Shown: positions 28,121-42,693 of the stretch, piece after piece
How the letters are laid out: every line of letters begins with the position of its first letter
Numbering within the stretch: the first letter of the stretch is position 1
Assembly (NCBI GenBank): GCA_038501625.1
Contig: JAZAYU010000699.1
Coordinates: forward strand, 114,606 to 178,605
Direction of reading: 5' to 3'
Source of the DNA: Corbicula japonica
Lineage: Eukaryota; Mollusca; Bivalvia; Venerida; Cyrenidae
Length of the DNA stretch: 64,000 nt
Made by a program: the position numbers and the translations under genes
The notes under the pieces: generated by a model
Databases searched by the model: none
Seen by the model: only the letters and a program-made list of their open reading frames with translations
What the model was told of the DNA's origin: nothing

Positions 28121-29405
28121 ACGGTTATTGAGCAAACTCTGATAACTACCATAGCAACAACATCATAATCATTGTTGTCACCGCTATCATCGTTATCATC
28201 ATTTTGACTATAACTACCCTATCATGGTCTTCGTCATCATAATCATCGTCATCACCATCATCGTCGTCGTTGTCGTCGTTTTCATTTGCTAAGTGAAAAT
28301 CTCTGATATCTTAAATTTACGTTTCTAAAATATCAAATAATCTGAAGAAGTTAAAAACATGGTTTCATAAATATTTTTCTTAATTTCTCCAACTTTTAAT
28401 TTAATTTATTTCATTTGAAACAATCAAATTTAAATCATGTCATTTTTTTTTAAATTTTAATCATGTAAATGATTCTTTTATTTTATGTTAGATTTAATGT
28501 TGTTAATTCAAATAATTGTTCTAAGCTTAGTGATATAATTTTGCAATTCACTTCGGAGGTGTCAAGTCATATCATAAGATCTCAAGTCAAGACAAAATTT
28601 AACAAATAAGTAGCATATACAATCCCTAATCAGTTTTTACAACAACAAATTTACCCTAAAATAACATCTTTAGGCTTTATATATTGAACTAATGATCTTC
28701 CAAACGACCTTTATCACACCCCCGCTGTTAAGACATTTGCCAAGATAATTAGATTATGTAACACAGTCATAAAACACCGGTCCTGTTATCATGTAGTACG
28801 TATCGCCAACAACTGATTTAATTAGCGCATTCAGTGCAGGACATGCGCGATGTCAATAATTGCCTAGTGTCGGCCCATTCACGAATTCAACGGAAAATTT
28901 CTTTATTGAGCCTAATTGTAAAGTGATGAAATATTTGATCGGCCAAGATAAAACTGTTTTCTGCCGTATTTCTCACCACAGCCTTAAAGGTATTACAGTT
29001 ACTTATTTGATAAATCATGAAATCACAAATTACAAAAGTAAAGATCCACAGTGCTTAATTATGTTAGAATATGTGGCCCTCAATCCTATTTTCTGAAATA
29101 ATCTTACAAAGCAAAATCAAATACTAACAAATGACAGAAACAAGTTTAGATAATTTATACAAGGTAATTAAAGTATGAAACATTATGCAAGTTAAAATTT
29201 ATGTCCGTCACTAAAACTTTCGTTTTCTTTTATGCTTGTTCTATCGTGCGAAATGTGTTTGCAGGGATTTAATATAAAATATATTAATTAAATGGTTTGG
29301 GGAAATAATATGAATGCGTCGTTAGCTCATCATCATGAAAATTAATATCATCATCGTCGTCATCATCGTTATCGTCGTTGTTTTATGCTAATAGAACAAA
29401 CTCTG

Positions 29406-29529
<124 letters not shown>

Positions 29530-29729
29530 ACAACAACAACAACAAGAACGACGCGACGATGCTGCTGGTGATGATGATAATAATCATGATCGTCATCATC
29601 ATCAGCAGTCATCGTCGTCATCGTCGTCAGCATCTTTGTTGTTATCATAATTACCATAACTACCATTTCATCATCATCATCATCATCATCGTCGTCGTCA
29701 TCGTCATCGTCGGCGTTATTATGTGCTTT

Positions 29730-32554
29730 ATTAACAAGTTCTGATGGCTTCTTTACCAGCATCATCATCACCGTTCTTCTCATTATGACCATAAATACCA
29801 TATAATCATAATCATCTTCTTCGTCGTCGTATTTACATGCTATGCGAACAGTCTCTGATATCTTGAATTTTTCTTAAATATAAAATATACAGAGGACTTC
29901 ATTTATAAAGTGTTTTTATATTTACAATTTTTAAGTTATTGTTTTTACAATCAACTTTAATTCATATACCGGTACATTATTTTTAATTGTGTGTTGTACC
30001 CTAAAATCACATCTTTAGCTTCTTTCATATCGAACTACTTATCTTCCAAAGGACCCATATCACACTCCCCGCTGTTAAGATCTGCGTCTAGATAATTATA
30101 TTATGCAACACGTTCATAAAACACGAGTCTCCACCCACTGTTTTATTTAACAAGCGAATCCGGTGCAGGACACGCGCGATTTTAATAATCATTTAGTGTC
30201 GGCCCATTTACGAATCCAACGGGAAAAAATCATTATTAAGCGAACGTGAAATGATGAAATATTTGTTTGGCCAAGATAAAACTGTTTTCTGCCGTATTTC
30301 TCGCAACAGCCCTATTTGTAGGAATGTTGTTGTTGTTCCTGTTGATTTGCGTGCGATTTTGGTGTGCATTTAAATTAAGAGCCATACGAAGATATCACAT
30401 CTTTTGTTCGATGCGCATGTCATTTTCAACATATTTTATAAGATAATATGAGTTTACCTGTGCTAAATTTTGATAGCGCCTGTGCCCTTTAATAACTTAA
30501 AAAAATAAAGTATCAAAACAAAATCCCCAGATCAAATGCTTACAAATGGCAGGAGAAAGTTAAGATAATCTATAAAAGGCAGTTACAAAATTATCACATT
30601 ATGTAAGTTCGAAGTTATTTTCGTCTCTAAATTGTCAGTTTTTTGTTTGCGTGTTCTTTCGTGCAAAATGTATGGTGTTGATGTTGTTGTAGTTTAATCG
30701 GCCGTTTAGATCACAACGCAAGTTTTTTTCTGTCAACTTGGAATGATAGGCGGATAAACAAATTATGTGTCAATGCACTTCCTTTAATCTCAATTAGTTC
30801 CCTCCTTATAAAATTTAGAACCTAGTATTATGCAGTTAATATGCAGTAAAATAATTGTTACAACAATTTTACGAATTCCATTGTGTTGCTAAATATTAAG
30901 CATCAATTACCAGTGTTAATCATTTTAAACCAGAATATAGATATAAAATCAAGACGGAAAAAGTAACAAAAACCAAGTATCTTAATCACAATTAGGAGGT
31001 TGTCAAGTTGTTAAGGAGTCTGTTGCTGTGCTGATTTTGGCAGCAATTTTTGACTAATTAGAATAGACAGATTTCCAACTGGTAACATAAATTGTATTTT
31101 ATTAGAAACGTATCTGTTGTTAAATGTTAGTTAAATATATGTTTAGATTTTCCTAATGTGAATATTGATATTTGTTATTCTTATTGGTTTCCCGTTGCTT
31201 AACGGACAAATTAAACGTTTGAACTTCGGAATTAAAATCGTTATTCTTCTTTAAACAAAACACATTACTCTTCGTGCTACAATAATGAAAGATATATTTT
31301 CTATGATGAGGAACAAACTCCGATTATCTTGAATTTACGTTCCAAAAATATTAAATACTTACAAACGTTTAGAAACATGATTACATTACATTTTTTCCTT
31401 TCTGCAAGTTTAGTTAATTTCTTTCAGAAGAAATAACTTTCAGTAATTATTTTCTTTTGAAATAACTTTAATTTTGTTTTAAACTAAAATCTTTAAACTT
31501 AGGGCTATAATTTCGGAGTTGCCAAAATCACATAATATCTGAATAAATCTGAATAATCTCGGGTTAAAACAGCACTGTATTAAGCGTATTTAAGCCCTAA
31601 TCAACTCCCTACAACTTCAGTTTAACCCTACACAAACATAATAATATTTAACCTCTTACGGAGTGAACCATTGCCCATGTTACATTGTACAACAAGTCTG
31701 GATAAAAAGATGATGTCCTGTTCTGATCTACAAAATGACCTTATAAAACCGCTACTGATAAGATCTGTGTCTTGCTGATAAGATTATGTGACGTGGTCAT
31801 AAAAACGAGGTCATTTAACTACAAGTACGTGTGGCCGAACACAGATTTAATTATCGCATTAGTTTTTTTTTGTTATTATTGCTGTTGATGATGACGATGG
31901 TCGGTCAAAAGGAATAATGTTACAAGTAAACCGCAAAACGAAAACAGTTCTTCGAAAAACTAATTAACGCGTTGTCCAGAGTTGTTGTTGTTGTTATGCA
32001 ACATGATGATGGTGATGATAACTCGTTTTCACGCTCGGTTTTAATTCTACGTCTAACGCAGAACACGAGGATTACATTTAACGTGATATTATCGTGTAGG
32101 ACTGACCGTTTATACTTAATAATTCTATGTTGACTAATTCATTCAAATGTACGAAACAGATGCAAGATTGACTTAATTCTAAGATTGTTAGGCCTCAAAA
32201 TGACAATCACCAAAAAGATTGTTAAATGCAAGATATCTCCCTTTTACTGTAACTTAATGTCTTAAAGTATGATTATTAAGTGGATTTTTTTTTATATTGA
32301 AACTCATACAATATCTTAGACTGACATAACCATGTATGTATGTTGGAGACGTACAAGCATTGTTTCGGCATATACGCTCATATGTCCAAGGTCGAATATT
32401 TTACCAGTGAAAAATATATATAACCGTAATAAAAATCATTATAATCCTCGTAGTTGTCGACGTCCTTATTATCATGACCGCAACTACCATAGCATTATCA
32501 TAATCATCATCGTCGTCGTTTTTATATACTGAGTGAACAAGCTATGTTAACTAG

Positions 32555-32649
<95 letters not shown>

Positions 32650-32720
32650 TGTTCTCATCGTCATGACCATAACTACCATATCATCATCATAATCATCATC
32701 ATCATTGTCGTTATTATCAA
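29730..32720 (+). repeat. Higher-order repeat, second copy (block B)
   Basis: Counterpart of 7595-10745. About 140 bp that A has at 7869-8010 are missing here at the junction near 29996, where GTGTGTT runs straight into GTACCCTAAAATCAC. The 740-bp extra segment is present at about 30540-31283. Confidence 0.78.
32555..32649 (+). repeat. (TCA)n microsatellite (block B)
   Basis: Uninterrupted TCA tract; the block A counterpart (10579-10677) has internal TAA/TTA interruptions. Confidence 0.98.
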
Positions 32721-34038
32721 ATAGTATCTAAACATACTTCAATTTACATTAATTTTCTTTAATATTAAATATTCTGAAGAAGTAAGTGACATGGTTTCGT
32801 TTATATATTATATTTTTTTCTTTATTTTATGCTTTTTTTTTTTTTTTTCAACGATGAACTTTAAATAAAAAATATTATTAAGTTTGTTTTGAACTTAATG
32901 TTGTAAAATTAATCTTTTAAATCTAGTTTTATAATCTGCAATTCAGTTCGGAGATGTCAAAATCATATAAAATATCTGAGGACAAAACAACATTTTAACA
33001 ATAATTTAAAATCAGCATATTTCATCCCCAGTCGATTCCTTACAGCAACAAATGAAGCATCAAAATCACATCTTACATGTTGAACTTATGATCTAAGGAC
33101 CCTCATCACACCCCTGCTGGTAAGACCAGTGCCTTGATTATTTAATTATGTTGCACAGTCATTAAACACGATGTCTTTTACCTTCAAGTCTGTGTTTTAA
33201 TTATTGAGCGAACATGTGAAATGATGAAATATTTGATCGGCCAAGAAAAACCTGTTTTCTACCGTATTCTCCCCACATCCTTAAAAGTATTTCAGTAACT
33301 TATTTGATTAATCATTTTTTTAACTTAATGTGTTAAACCTAGGGCTATTATTTTACATTTCGGTTCGGAGTTGCCAAAATCATTTAAAAATCTCCGGTTA
33401 AACACTGCGACAATAATTAAGCATATTTAATCCCTAATCAGTTCCTTACAACAACACTTTTACCTAACAAAAACACAAAAATATTTAACGTCTTACTTAA
33501 TGAACTATTGATCTTCAAAAGGACACTTATCAAATCCCCAAGATCTTTGCCCTGCTTATAAGATATGTTACGTTTTCGTAAAACTGGAGGACCTCTAACT
33601 ACGAGGACGCGTGGCGTTTGCACGACAATGTTATAATGTTCAATATTTAGAAAGCTTTTGATGTTATTATATAGTTTAAAAACAACAACAACAACACTTT
33701 GTAGTCGAGTAATGGCTTATCATTTTGTTAGTTCCCATTTCCCTCTAAACAGGAATTTTACAAAGCATTATTCTCTAAGCTTTGAACAACGACATTATCG
33801 AGTTATAGCAAATTCAATTTTAACCTAGCTAGTTCGCCAAAAAACGGTAACTCCGAGGTTAATTCAAATTTATAAAATAATTGCAGGTGATTAAATCACC
33901 ATATTCAATCAATTTGATTTTAAATTCTTATCGCATATCAGTGAATGCGGGTATTAAAATGATGAACGAATTATCAATTATTACAGTTCCGCCCCACGAA
34001 TCACGTTATTGCGTTACTATGTTACTTATTTTCTATTG

Positions 34039-36015
34039 GTTGATGTTCATAAAGAGGCATTTCTTTACACGAGGCGACTAGACACGCGATGCTATACATT
34101 AGGGACGATGGTCAGTTTTGGAATTTTAAAGTTACTCTGCCGTTTGCATTCACTTCTTGAGGCGCCGAACATATTGATCGAAAGTTAGTATAAGTATTTT
34201 TAAAACCGGAAGCAACACAAAGATTGAAACCGATTCTTTTATTTATTGATAGTTTCAAATCGCCAGACTACTCAATTTATTACACGAACATGTTTTTTAA
34301 ACTGACACGAGTCCTTTTCATGAAATAACTAAAAACACTACTAATAGAATAAGACAATAGCTTAAGGTATGTTCAATTTGGATTTCTTAAAGTCGTTTAT
34401 TTCGACAAATCAACAATTTCTTATTTCTATTCGTTGAATTAAAAGTGTCCTAAGTCTATGAGATGTGTTATTATATACGTGGCAAATCATAGGGCTATCG
34501 GTCAAAATAATGAAACGCGAGTTTATTTCTTTTATGTTTTTATTTAACTGTGATTTTGTTAAATTTATAATAGTTTCCATGCTGAAATCATGTTTTTATT
34601 AACGCGTTAAGATCAATTAAATTCTTGTTACATATTGTGATCGAGTTTTAACAGGTAGGAGAAATATCGAATTATGGACACGTGCCATTAATGAGATATT
34701 CTCAATTCGGTTTAACTCCGATCATTTTAAGTTCAGTTGTGAAACGTAATACCTTTTAAATTCAGAATTGATAATAATTCCTACCGTTATAAAACAGTAG
34801 TTTTTTTTTGTTAAGCGGGATCTTAACTTTTGCGAATCGGAAGGGTATGTTACCATGCCAAAAAATGGTAGCTAACACAAATGACGATTTTCTGGGGGTT
34901 TTTTTTTGTCAACGTAATTGTACTAAATATAAATATTTGTCGTGTTTCATATTTCTAACGTTAATTGTCAATATTAATATTGATACTTAGTTAAATAATT
35001 GATCATCTATAGCGTATAATTCTTTGTAAGCGGTTGACACGTTCATTACCGATAAGATGTAGATATCCCTTAAAGTTGTCATGGTTATATTGCCAGAGGC
35101 AGATAAATTATCGAAATTTTAGGGATTTCACATACATAAGTATATTCAACAGTTGACCGTACATTAAGAAACAAATAAATTAAAACAAAAACCGGCCTAT
35201 GGAATAACATTAAATATTAAGGATAACCTAAATGCATTTTAGAAATAACGTTTTATATTGGACACTAACTTAGCAAGTGAAACCTTTTACGGGAACACCT
35301 TACAGAATTTATTAGATATTTATTGTTATTAATAATCAAAGTGAATTTAATGAATTCGCATCTAATTTCATTTTATAGCAGGGATGAAAAGTATTAATTT
35401 ATTTAGTGCAGGAATAAAATGTCATCTTTTTCATAACACTAAACCGCGAAATCAATTTAATGCCACACGCCCAAACATATCAATAATGAATACATTTCAA
35501 TAGCAATGTAACTTCTTCAGAGGCGGAGGTGGGGGGGGGGGGACATCGGGGGCACGTGGCACGGACAACGATCACAGGGGTACACGTTTTGTGGTATATT
35601 TCTTTACATGCATATATTTGATGATTCTTAAAGTCTCACGAATTCTGATATCGCCCATACTCTTATTCATTCGCTCTGAAATAATTTTAGGCTTAAACCT
35701 CGAAAGTTCATTTTCATTAGCTAAATATTAAAAATGTTACAATATAAGCATCTAATAAAAACGCAGACTGCTTATTCTTCCCGCGTTCATTACACAATAT
35801 CCTATATATTTATGTTCGACACCAGCAGGTTACACGCGGATAACATGCCTGAGCAGGAAATAGACAGGTCCATCTTAACAAATGGCATCCTGTTTTAAAC
35901 TAAACTCATCCATTTAGCATCCAGCAGTGTACGGGTTCGTGATAAAATCAAGTTGACTGGTACATGTAATAAAATCTGGGACCCGTCTTATGTTTTACTT
36001 GGTTTGACCGAAAAT
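34039..36015 (+). other. 1977-bp segment present only in block B
   Basis: Between TTATTTTCTATTG (ends 34038) and TAAGTCTTGATTACC (starts 36016), block B has 1977 bp. Block A has 48 unrelated bp (12084-12131) at this place. The segment is AT-rich, has a G homopolymer at about 35531-35542, and shows no gene, terminal repeats or target duplication. Confidence 0.75.
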
Positions 36016-36844
36016 TAAGTCTTGATTACCTGCTCCTAGCACTTCGTTTTCGGCATTGTTAAGAGTACGATGGTAACCAGACTAGCGCACAAACTGCGGA
36101 TTGGCGTTGTGAATTTTATTTCGTATTTTTTGGTTGTTTAATTTTTAATTGTAACAAAAAACGACGACAACTTTCGAATAAAATTACCCGCACTGTGAGA
36201 AATTTGTTGTGGATGTGAAAGGTGTAACATAATTGAAAAATTTAAATTTTCTTAGAGACCTTTGGAGTATGGTTTATGCCCAGTATTCTACCATATACAG
36301 TGATAAGATGTTTATCTGATATAGTTTAGTAATCAAAACTAATGAATTATTAAAACAATTCTCGCTTTCTGGTTTTATAATAAAAGCGTAGAGCTCGGTG
36401 TGTGATCGCTTTTCTCCTAGGAACAAAACACATAAAAACTCGATGTATGATTTAATCTTTAATAGTGTGTACTGTTTTAAGTTAAATTTAAATCAACTTA
36501 AATTGCAGGGTTGAATAAAGAAGTGCGTTAAGGCCAAACGCGCTAAGCTTATTCTTCCGTGCCTCCATTTTTGTGAAAGGGGAAGACAAACTGTGCCCCC
36601 CCCCAACGAAGAGATATCTGCCCCTATTCTTTAAACACGTAGTATAGTTCGTGTTTAACGGTTCCAGAAGGGGTTCGGTGATTGTTTTAACCCTTCTTGT
36701 GGGGAGGGGGTGGGTGGCCGCTTTGTTTCAGAAAACATAAAATCACATACATATAAAACACTTACACTAAACTCGTTAAAATGCCTTCGGCGGCTTAATA
36801 TGCTTACTGTGATGTGACTTTTAGGACCTGTACCGCATTCCAAG

Positions 36845-37192
36845 AGAACCTTATCATAACATAAACCTAAGAATGGAGACCTGTCTCACATCTCAGCAAT
36901 CCGATGATTATTTACTTTGTCTCATAGATGAAAAATGGAAATTCGCGAGGATAGACTGGTCCTATTAATATGTAGTATCAGGTAGCGCAGAGTTGAGATC
37001 TCTCCGGAGACGGCCGATATCTCGCACAAATATTATCACGCGAAAAGATGTTTCAAATAGATATTGCTACTTCTGATACTGAATTTCTAACCTTTGGTTT
37101 ATACGATTTTACAAGTTATTTTATGCCGAGTATTAGTTTCTGCATACAATTTCAACACGTTATTCAGCTGACGCGATAATTTATTTAGTTGA
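36845..37192 (+). other. About 350-bp segment present only in block B
   Basis: Inserted between GCATTCCAAG and the ATATCTATCTCTTAAGC context, relative to block A (about 12941). No structure was recognised in it. Confidence 0.65.
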
Positions 37193-37625
37193 ATATATCT
37201 ATCTCTTAAGCTTACACAGTTACGTTACATTAATTTTCTGAACAAATAAAGTCCTATTTCAACTTCAAATAAACAGGATCAGCATTTACAAATCAAACAT
37301 TGCAATTAATTAGTTTATTTTATTACACGTATCCACGAAATTCCAGACAACATGATTTTAGGGAATACCGATATACACCGCAATAAGACACTTTTACGTG
37401 TGAATTTAAAGTCAATTTATTTAATTTAGAAAACATGATCATAAAAAAGATTTAAAAGTACTTACGGTCTTCAGGCCTAATGTCTGACCTTTACTTCGAC
37501 TGTTTTCCATATGTTATAGTTGGAATACATAATTCAGATAGAACATATATGGAAGCGATTACAAATAATCACAGAAAGATAGATTGAAAAATATTAAAGA
37601 CTAGATGGGTGTTCAGTTGAACACT

Positions 37626-38194
37626 TGTGTCGCCCTCTGGTGATGTCGGAATAAAAATGCAAGTACAAAAAGGGCCATAACTCCATCAATGGGACCTTGA
37701 CCTTAAAAATATAATATTGTCACGAGCGTATTGTCGTAGGGAATATAATTTGAAAGTTTGATGAAGAAATATAAAGAAATGGCAAAGTTATAGCCAACGT
37801 TAAGTTTTCGTAAAAAGGGAAATAACTCCATCAAATGTGACCTTGACCTAAAGAATGTGGTATCATCATGAGCGTGTTGTCATAAGGAATATAATTTGAA
37901 GGTTTCATGAAGAAATATTAAGAAATGGCAAAGTTATTGCCAACGTTAAGTTTTGGTGTCTAAAATTAAGTCCAAAAAGAGGCATAACTCCATCAAATGT
38001 GACATTGACCTTGAGAATTTGGTATCATTTCGAGCGTGTTGTCATAAGCAATATAATTTATAAGTTTGATAAAGAAATATTACGAAATGGCAAAGTTATA
38101 GTCAACGTTAAGTTTTCGTGACGGACGGACCGACGGACGGACGGACGGACAAAGCGATCCCTATGTATCGCCATTTCTTCGAAAGGGCGACACA
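37626..38194 (+). mobile_element. Pearl-like non-autonomous element (copy B)
   Basis: Counterpart of 13375-13927 with the same 11-bp terminal inverted repeats and three core repeats. It has a slightly longer GACG tract with one GACC interruption (about 38117-38150) and about 8 bp extra (GTATTGTCG) in the first core. Confidence 0.75.
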
Positions 38195-38592
38195 AAAACG
38201 AGTGATCTAGTTTCAAAAGAGGAAGTTGTTTGTTCATTATTTGCGGTGAATTAGGATGATATCAAAACACGGCCAAGGTAGAATTGTTTTTTGCCGTATC
38301 TTCACAAGATAATGTTACTTCTGGACATTCGAAATTTAGAATATGTATATCTCAATGACGTTTTTAAATGAATGCTATAAGGGTTAGGGTTAGGTTAGTT
38401 TATATAAACAGCACAACTGCACCCAGAGGTATTAGTTCTCCACTCGCTTTTATTCAAATGTATGGTCTCCGTTTGATTTGTCTGATATAAGCGTTGAAAT
38501 TTATTATTATTATTATTATTATTTATAATGATTTAATCCAACTATAATACACAGAAAACTAATATCTTAAAAAATCTAAATCACCCTAAGAC

Positions 38593-39480
38593 AAGCAACC
38601 TCAGAAAAATACAGCGAATTTTATTTTAACAATATTTGATATTTTACGGAAACGGTTTAACAAAACAACTTCAACTCTTAATGTGGCTCTCTTTAAGAAA
38701 TATCGACAACAACTGGCAATATTTGACAGAACGATACAGAGATAACGAAGGATGGAAGACTGGATATAGCATCTTTCTGCCCTTTAGATTACAAAACTGA
38801 GAATCGATAGAAAGTTTTATATCTCAGCAAGCTGATTGGTTGAAACTGAGACCAATGGGAAACTTAATTTCCCGCGTAACCACGCCACTTAATAGGTCTG
38901 CATTAGAAAATTAGAGCGTTTGCTGGCTAATGTGTCATGAAGCACAATTTAGTGGTGGTTTGGGCCGACATTTCGGTGCGACGGGGGGAAAAGCTGCATT
39001 TCATATACACGGCGTTATATTGACGCTTAACTTGACCCGAGTCTTATAGTAACACTAATATTGGTATTTTCTAGGTTGACAAAACTATGATAAAACAAAA
39101 TTTTCTGTAAAACATAAACATCGGACTACATTCTATCGAACTTATCCCCTACTGCGAAACATAGACATCGGACTATATTCTTTCGGACATATCCCCTAAT
39201 TAGCCATTATTACTTTTCAATTTCTTTTTAAGCCAAATCTGTGTTGCAAAAGTGTATGATCTAGGAAAGCATAAATATACGATTTACTGTGAATCAGTGT
39301 GCAGTTGTAGATTTGTGTAATATACTGAAAAACTGAAAATGTTAATGCAGACAAAATCGCGTTCACTTGAAGTGCGTTTGCGCTCATCAGCAGGACACTT
39401 TCGAGACAATAATATTTGAATAATTAATTTTCATTCATTTGCAAGTTTTCTGTAGTTAAAAAAATAGTTATTTATGAAAA
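38593..39480 (+). other. Gene-free sequence right of block B
   Basis: First sequence past the duplicated block. No exon or repeat is recognised apart from a short doubled motif (AACATAAACATCGGACTA and AACATAGACATCGGACTA near 39112 and 39158). Confidence 0.6.
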
Positions 39481-39481
39481 A

Positions 39482-40033
<552 letters not shown>

Positions 40034-40460
40034 CCGCTGCAACAAACCATCTTCAACATTATCATTGTTATTATTATCTTTATCATATCGTTTTCAGCAT
40101 GGTCATCGTCATGATATTGTATTAATTATTGTTTCTTTGACGGCGTTGTTGATAATTATAAAGTTGATGACGATGATGACTAACATGATGAATGGGAAAT
40201 AATAATCATAATTATGGTTACGATCAGAAAATCAAACGAAAGCAATTTCTGCCTATATCTTGTTTGATAGAGGCAGACTAGTTCCGGAACAGCGGATGTA
40301 TATTTTTTACACCGTATTTGCGATACCGTGTTTAAAATAGAGTCGGTTTGTGTGTTTGTGAATAGATGAAATGTAGATTGTCACACCAATATATTGTTGT
40401 CTAGGAATAAGATGATAAAAATGATGTTTAATGTACATTAAATACTGTTGTATCAATTTA

Positions 40461-40640
40461 TTTCGCGGGGACCAAATTTCGCGCATATTACATACGTGAA
40501 ATTTCCCGAGGACTTAAATTCGCGCACTGGTATTATTTGAATAAGACTAGATATTCAATGGTTTGATTTCGCAAGGGGTTGATTTTACGCAATAACTCTA
40601 GCGCGATAACCGCGAAAATTAAACCATTGCGGAATAAAAT
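40461..40640 (+). repeat. TTTCGCG-motif dispersed repeat
   Basis: Contains several forms of AAATTTCGCGCA and TTTCGCGGGGAC, in both orientations (later CGCGAAAATTAAACC). A similar but shorter stretch is at 20550-20635. Sequence of this kind is common as a dispersed repeat in invertebrate genomes; I cannot name the family. Confidence 0.5.
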
Positions 40641-42302
40641 TTTGAAATATGAAAATAACATGACACTACTGTATTTATTGTATAAATATATATAAGTATT
40701 TTATGATAAAGATTAATTTGTTTAATGTGTTATTCATTTTTTAAATAAAATAAAATGTAAAAATAGTATGCGGGAAACCAGAAGATAGCAGTTTTTCAGT
40801 AGGTTGCACTGAAGTTAAACTAAAATCTCATACGCCGATTGTAAATTGCCAATCTCTAATTTCAAATAAAGATGCGGTCTATCATCTTGTTTGCAAACGA
40901 ACCACATCAATATATGAATGAGTACATTTTTCTTTGAAAAATCAACAATAAATATGCTTGTTAAATGTTACTGCGTTCTGATTACCCTTGTGGTCCTATT
41001 TAACGCGGTATCGTGTGAAATTAGGGTTAGAATATAACACATTGTGTTGATTACGCGCGCTGCTCTATCATCTGACTGTGTAATCGTTGTTCTCTATAAT
41101 TTTATTGCAATTTCAAGTTGCTATATACTAACGCTATATCTACCTTTTATTAAATGAGTCATAAGTCTGGGTTTATTTTACTATAAGATTGTATAAGAAT
41201 GTACTCTAAATATGTGTTTTTCTTGAGGAGGGCTTTCCCGTCTCTGGGAATCTCATCTTAGAAAAAGATATGCCACTTTCTGACAGTATTTACATTTTAC
41301 TATAAAAAACACTAATGGAACAAAGCCTAAAATATAAAGATTGAAACATTACTACATTTAGTTTGTTTCAACAGATAATGCGCATGGATCATACGTACTT
41401 TGTTTTTTATATGTCGCAATTTTAAAGACCGTAAATATCGGTCGTAACTGATGAATTTAGTAGATATCAATCTTGTAAAAATATACATCTCAATCTTGAA
41501 AAAATCCCTGGTTTTGGTGCTGATCGTTACTTAGTTACACATGTTTAACCATTTATTCTGTCAACCGTGACGTGCTTTAAAAGTTTTTCTATTTTGTTGC
41601 CAATAATGTCATATTTTTTTGCGAAATTAGAGTCAAATTAAGACGAGCAAATATTCGCATAGGCTGGAGCGACCATCGGAAAGTTTGGATAGCTACAACT
41701 TGTTATTTATTTATAGTTCATTATAATAATTGTTTCTATGACGGTGATAATGATTATAATGACGACCATCATGATAAAGAAGAAACGATTATTACGACCA
41801 TAACGATCATGACGATGACGACGACGATTTTAATACTGATGATGATTAATATTACGTTATTGAAGGTGTTATTGTTGTTGTTGTTGTTGCTGCTGTCGAT
41901 GATGATGATGAATGTGATGATGATAAATATCTTGATGATGATGAGCTTTGATTATGATGATGTTTATAATGAAAAGAGAGTGCAGACTGATGTTATTATT
42001 ATAATTATTATCATATTTGTTTTGTTGTTGTTATAATAGTTGTCGTCGTTGTACCTGCTGTTGATGATAATGATAATGTCGACGTTGATGGGGAGTGCTA
42101 TATCGCTCAATTATTATGATATAGAATTTGATAAAAATTACTTGAGCGAAAGCTTTTACCGAATCAATGGAACATAACTTAAGACATGAACTGCCCTTTT
42201 TTACCTTATTTTCCCACATTTCTTTACTGTTTTCTATTGAAGATATATGTCATATTTAATGCTGTATCACAACGGCGAGATATTGCAACTATTTAAGCTT
42301 AA
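40641..42302 (+). other. Gene-free sequence with GAT/GTT/ATT-rich zone
   Basis: 40641-41720 shows no exon. 41730-42080 is an imperfect GAT/GAC/GTT triplet-rich zone, which explains the open frame 41809-42036. Confidence 0.6.
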
Positions 42303-42693
42303 ACAAAATCGCCATTTTTATGCTGCGGAAAAACGCCGCATTCAAAGCGGCGGAAAACCGCCGCTTTAAAAGCGGCGGAAAATCGCAGCTTTGAATGTGG
42401 CGGAAACTCGCCGCGGCGATTTTTTAAAATGCTCCAATAGAGATAATTTTTTGCAGCAGTGTGTATTCCAAACGTCCCATCATACTGAATTGGGTATGAA
42501 CCGATTTTTAAATTTAACAAGAAATCGCCGCGGAGATATAACGCCATTTTTAAAATCCGGCGGAATTTCGCCGCGGCGATTTTACGGCGACGCAAAAACG
42601 CCGCGGCGTTTTCAAAATCGCCGCGGCGATTTTGGTGTAAAACCCACCACAGTTTCCAAAGTTTCAGAGATAATTGATGAAAATCAACCAATT
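42303..42693 (-). repeat. GC-rich CCGCGG fold-back repeat, reverse copy
   Basis: Reverse-complement relative of 14826-15235, with the order palindromic CGCCGCTTTAAAAGCGGCG-type units, spacer, then CGCCGCGG-rich part ending in a TTGGTTGATTTTCATCA-like edge (read on the minus strand). Open frames on both strands (42299-42691 minus, 42391-42735 plus) arise because the repeat is nearly palindromic; I do not call them genes. Confidence 0.85.
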
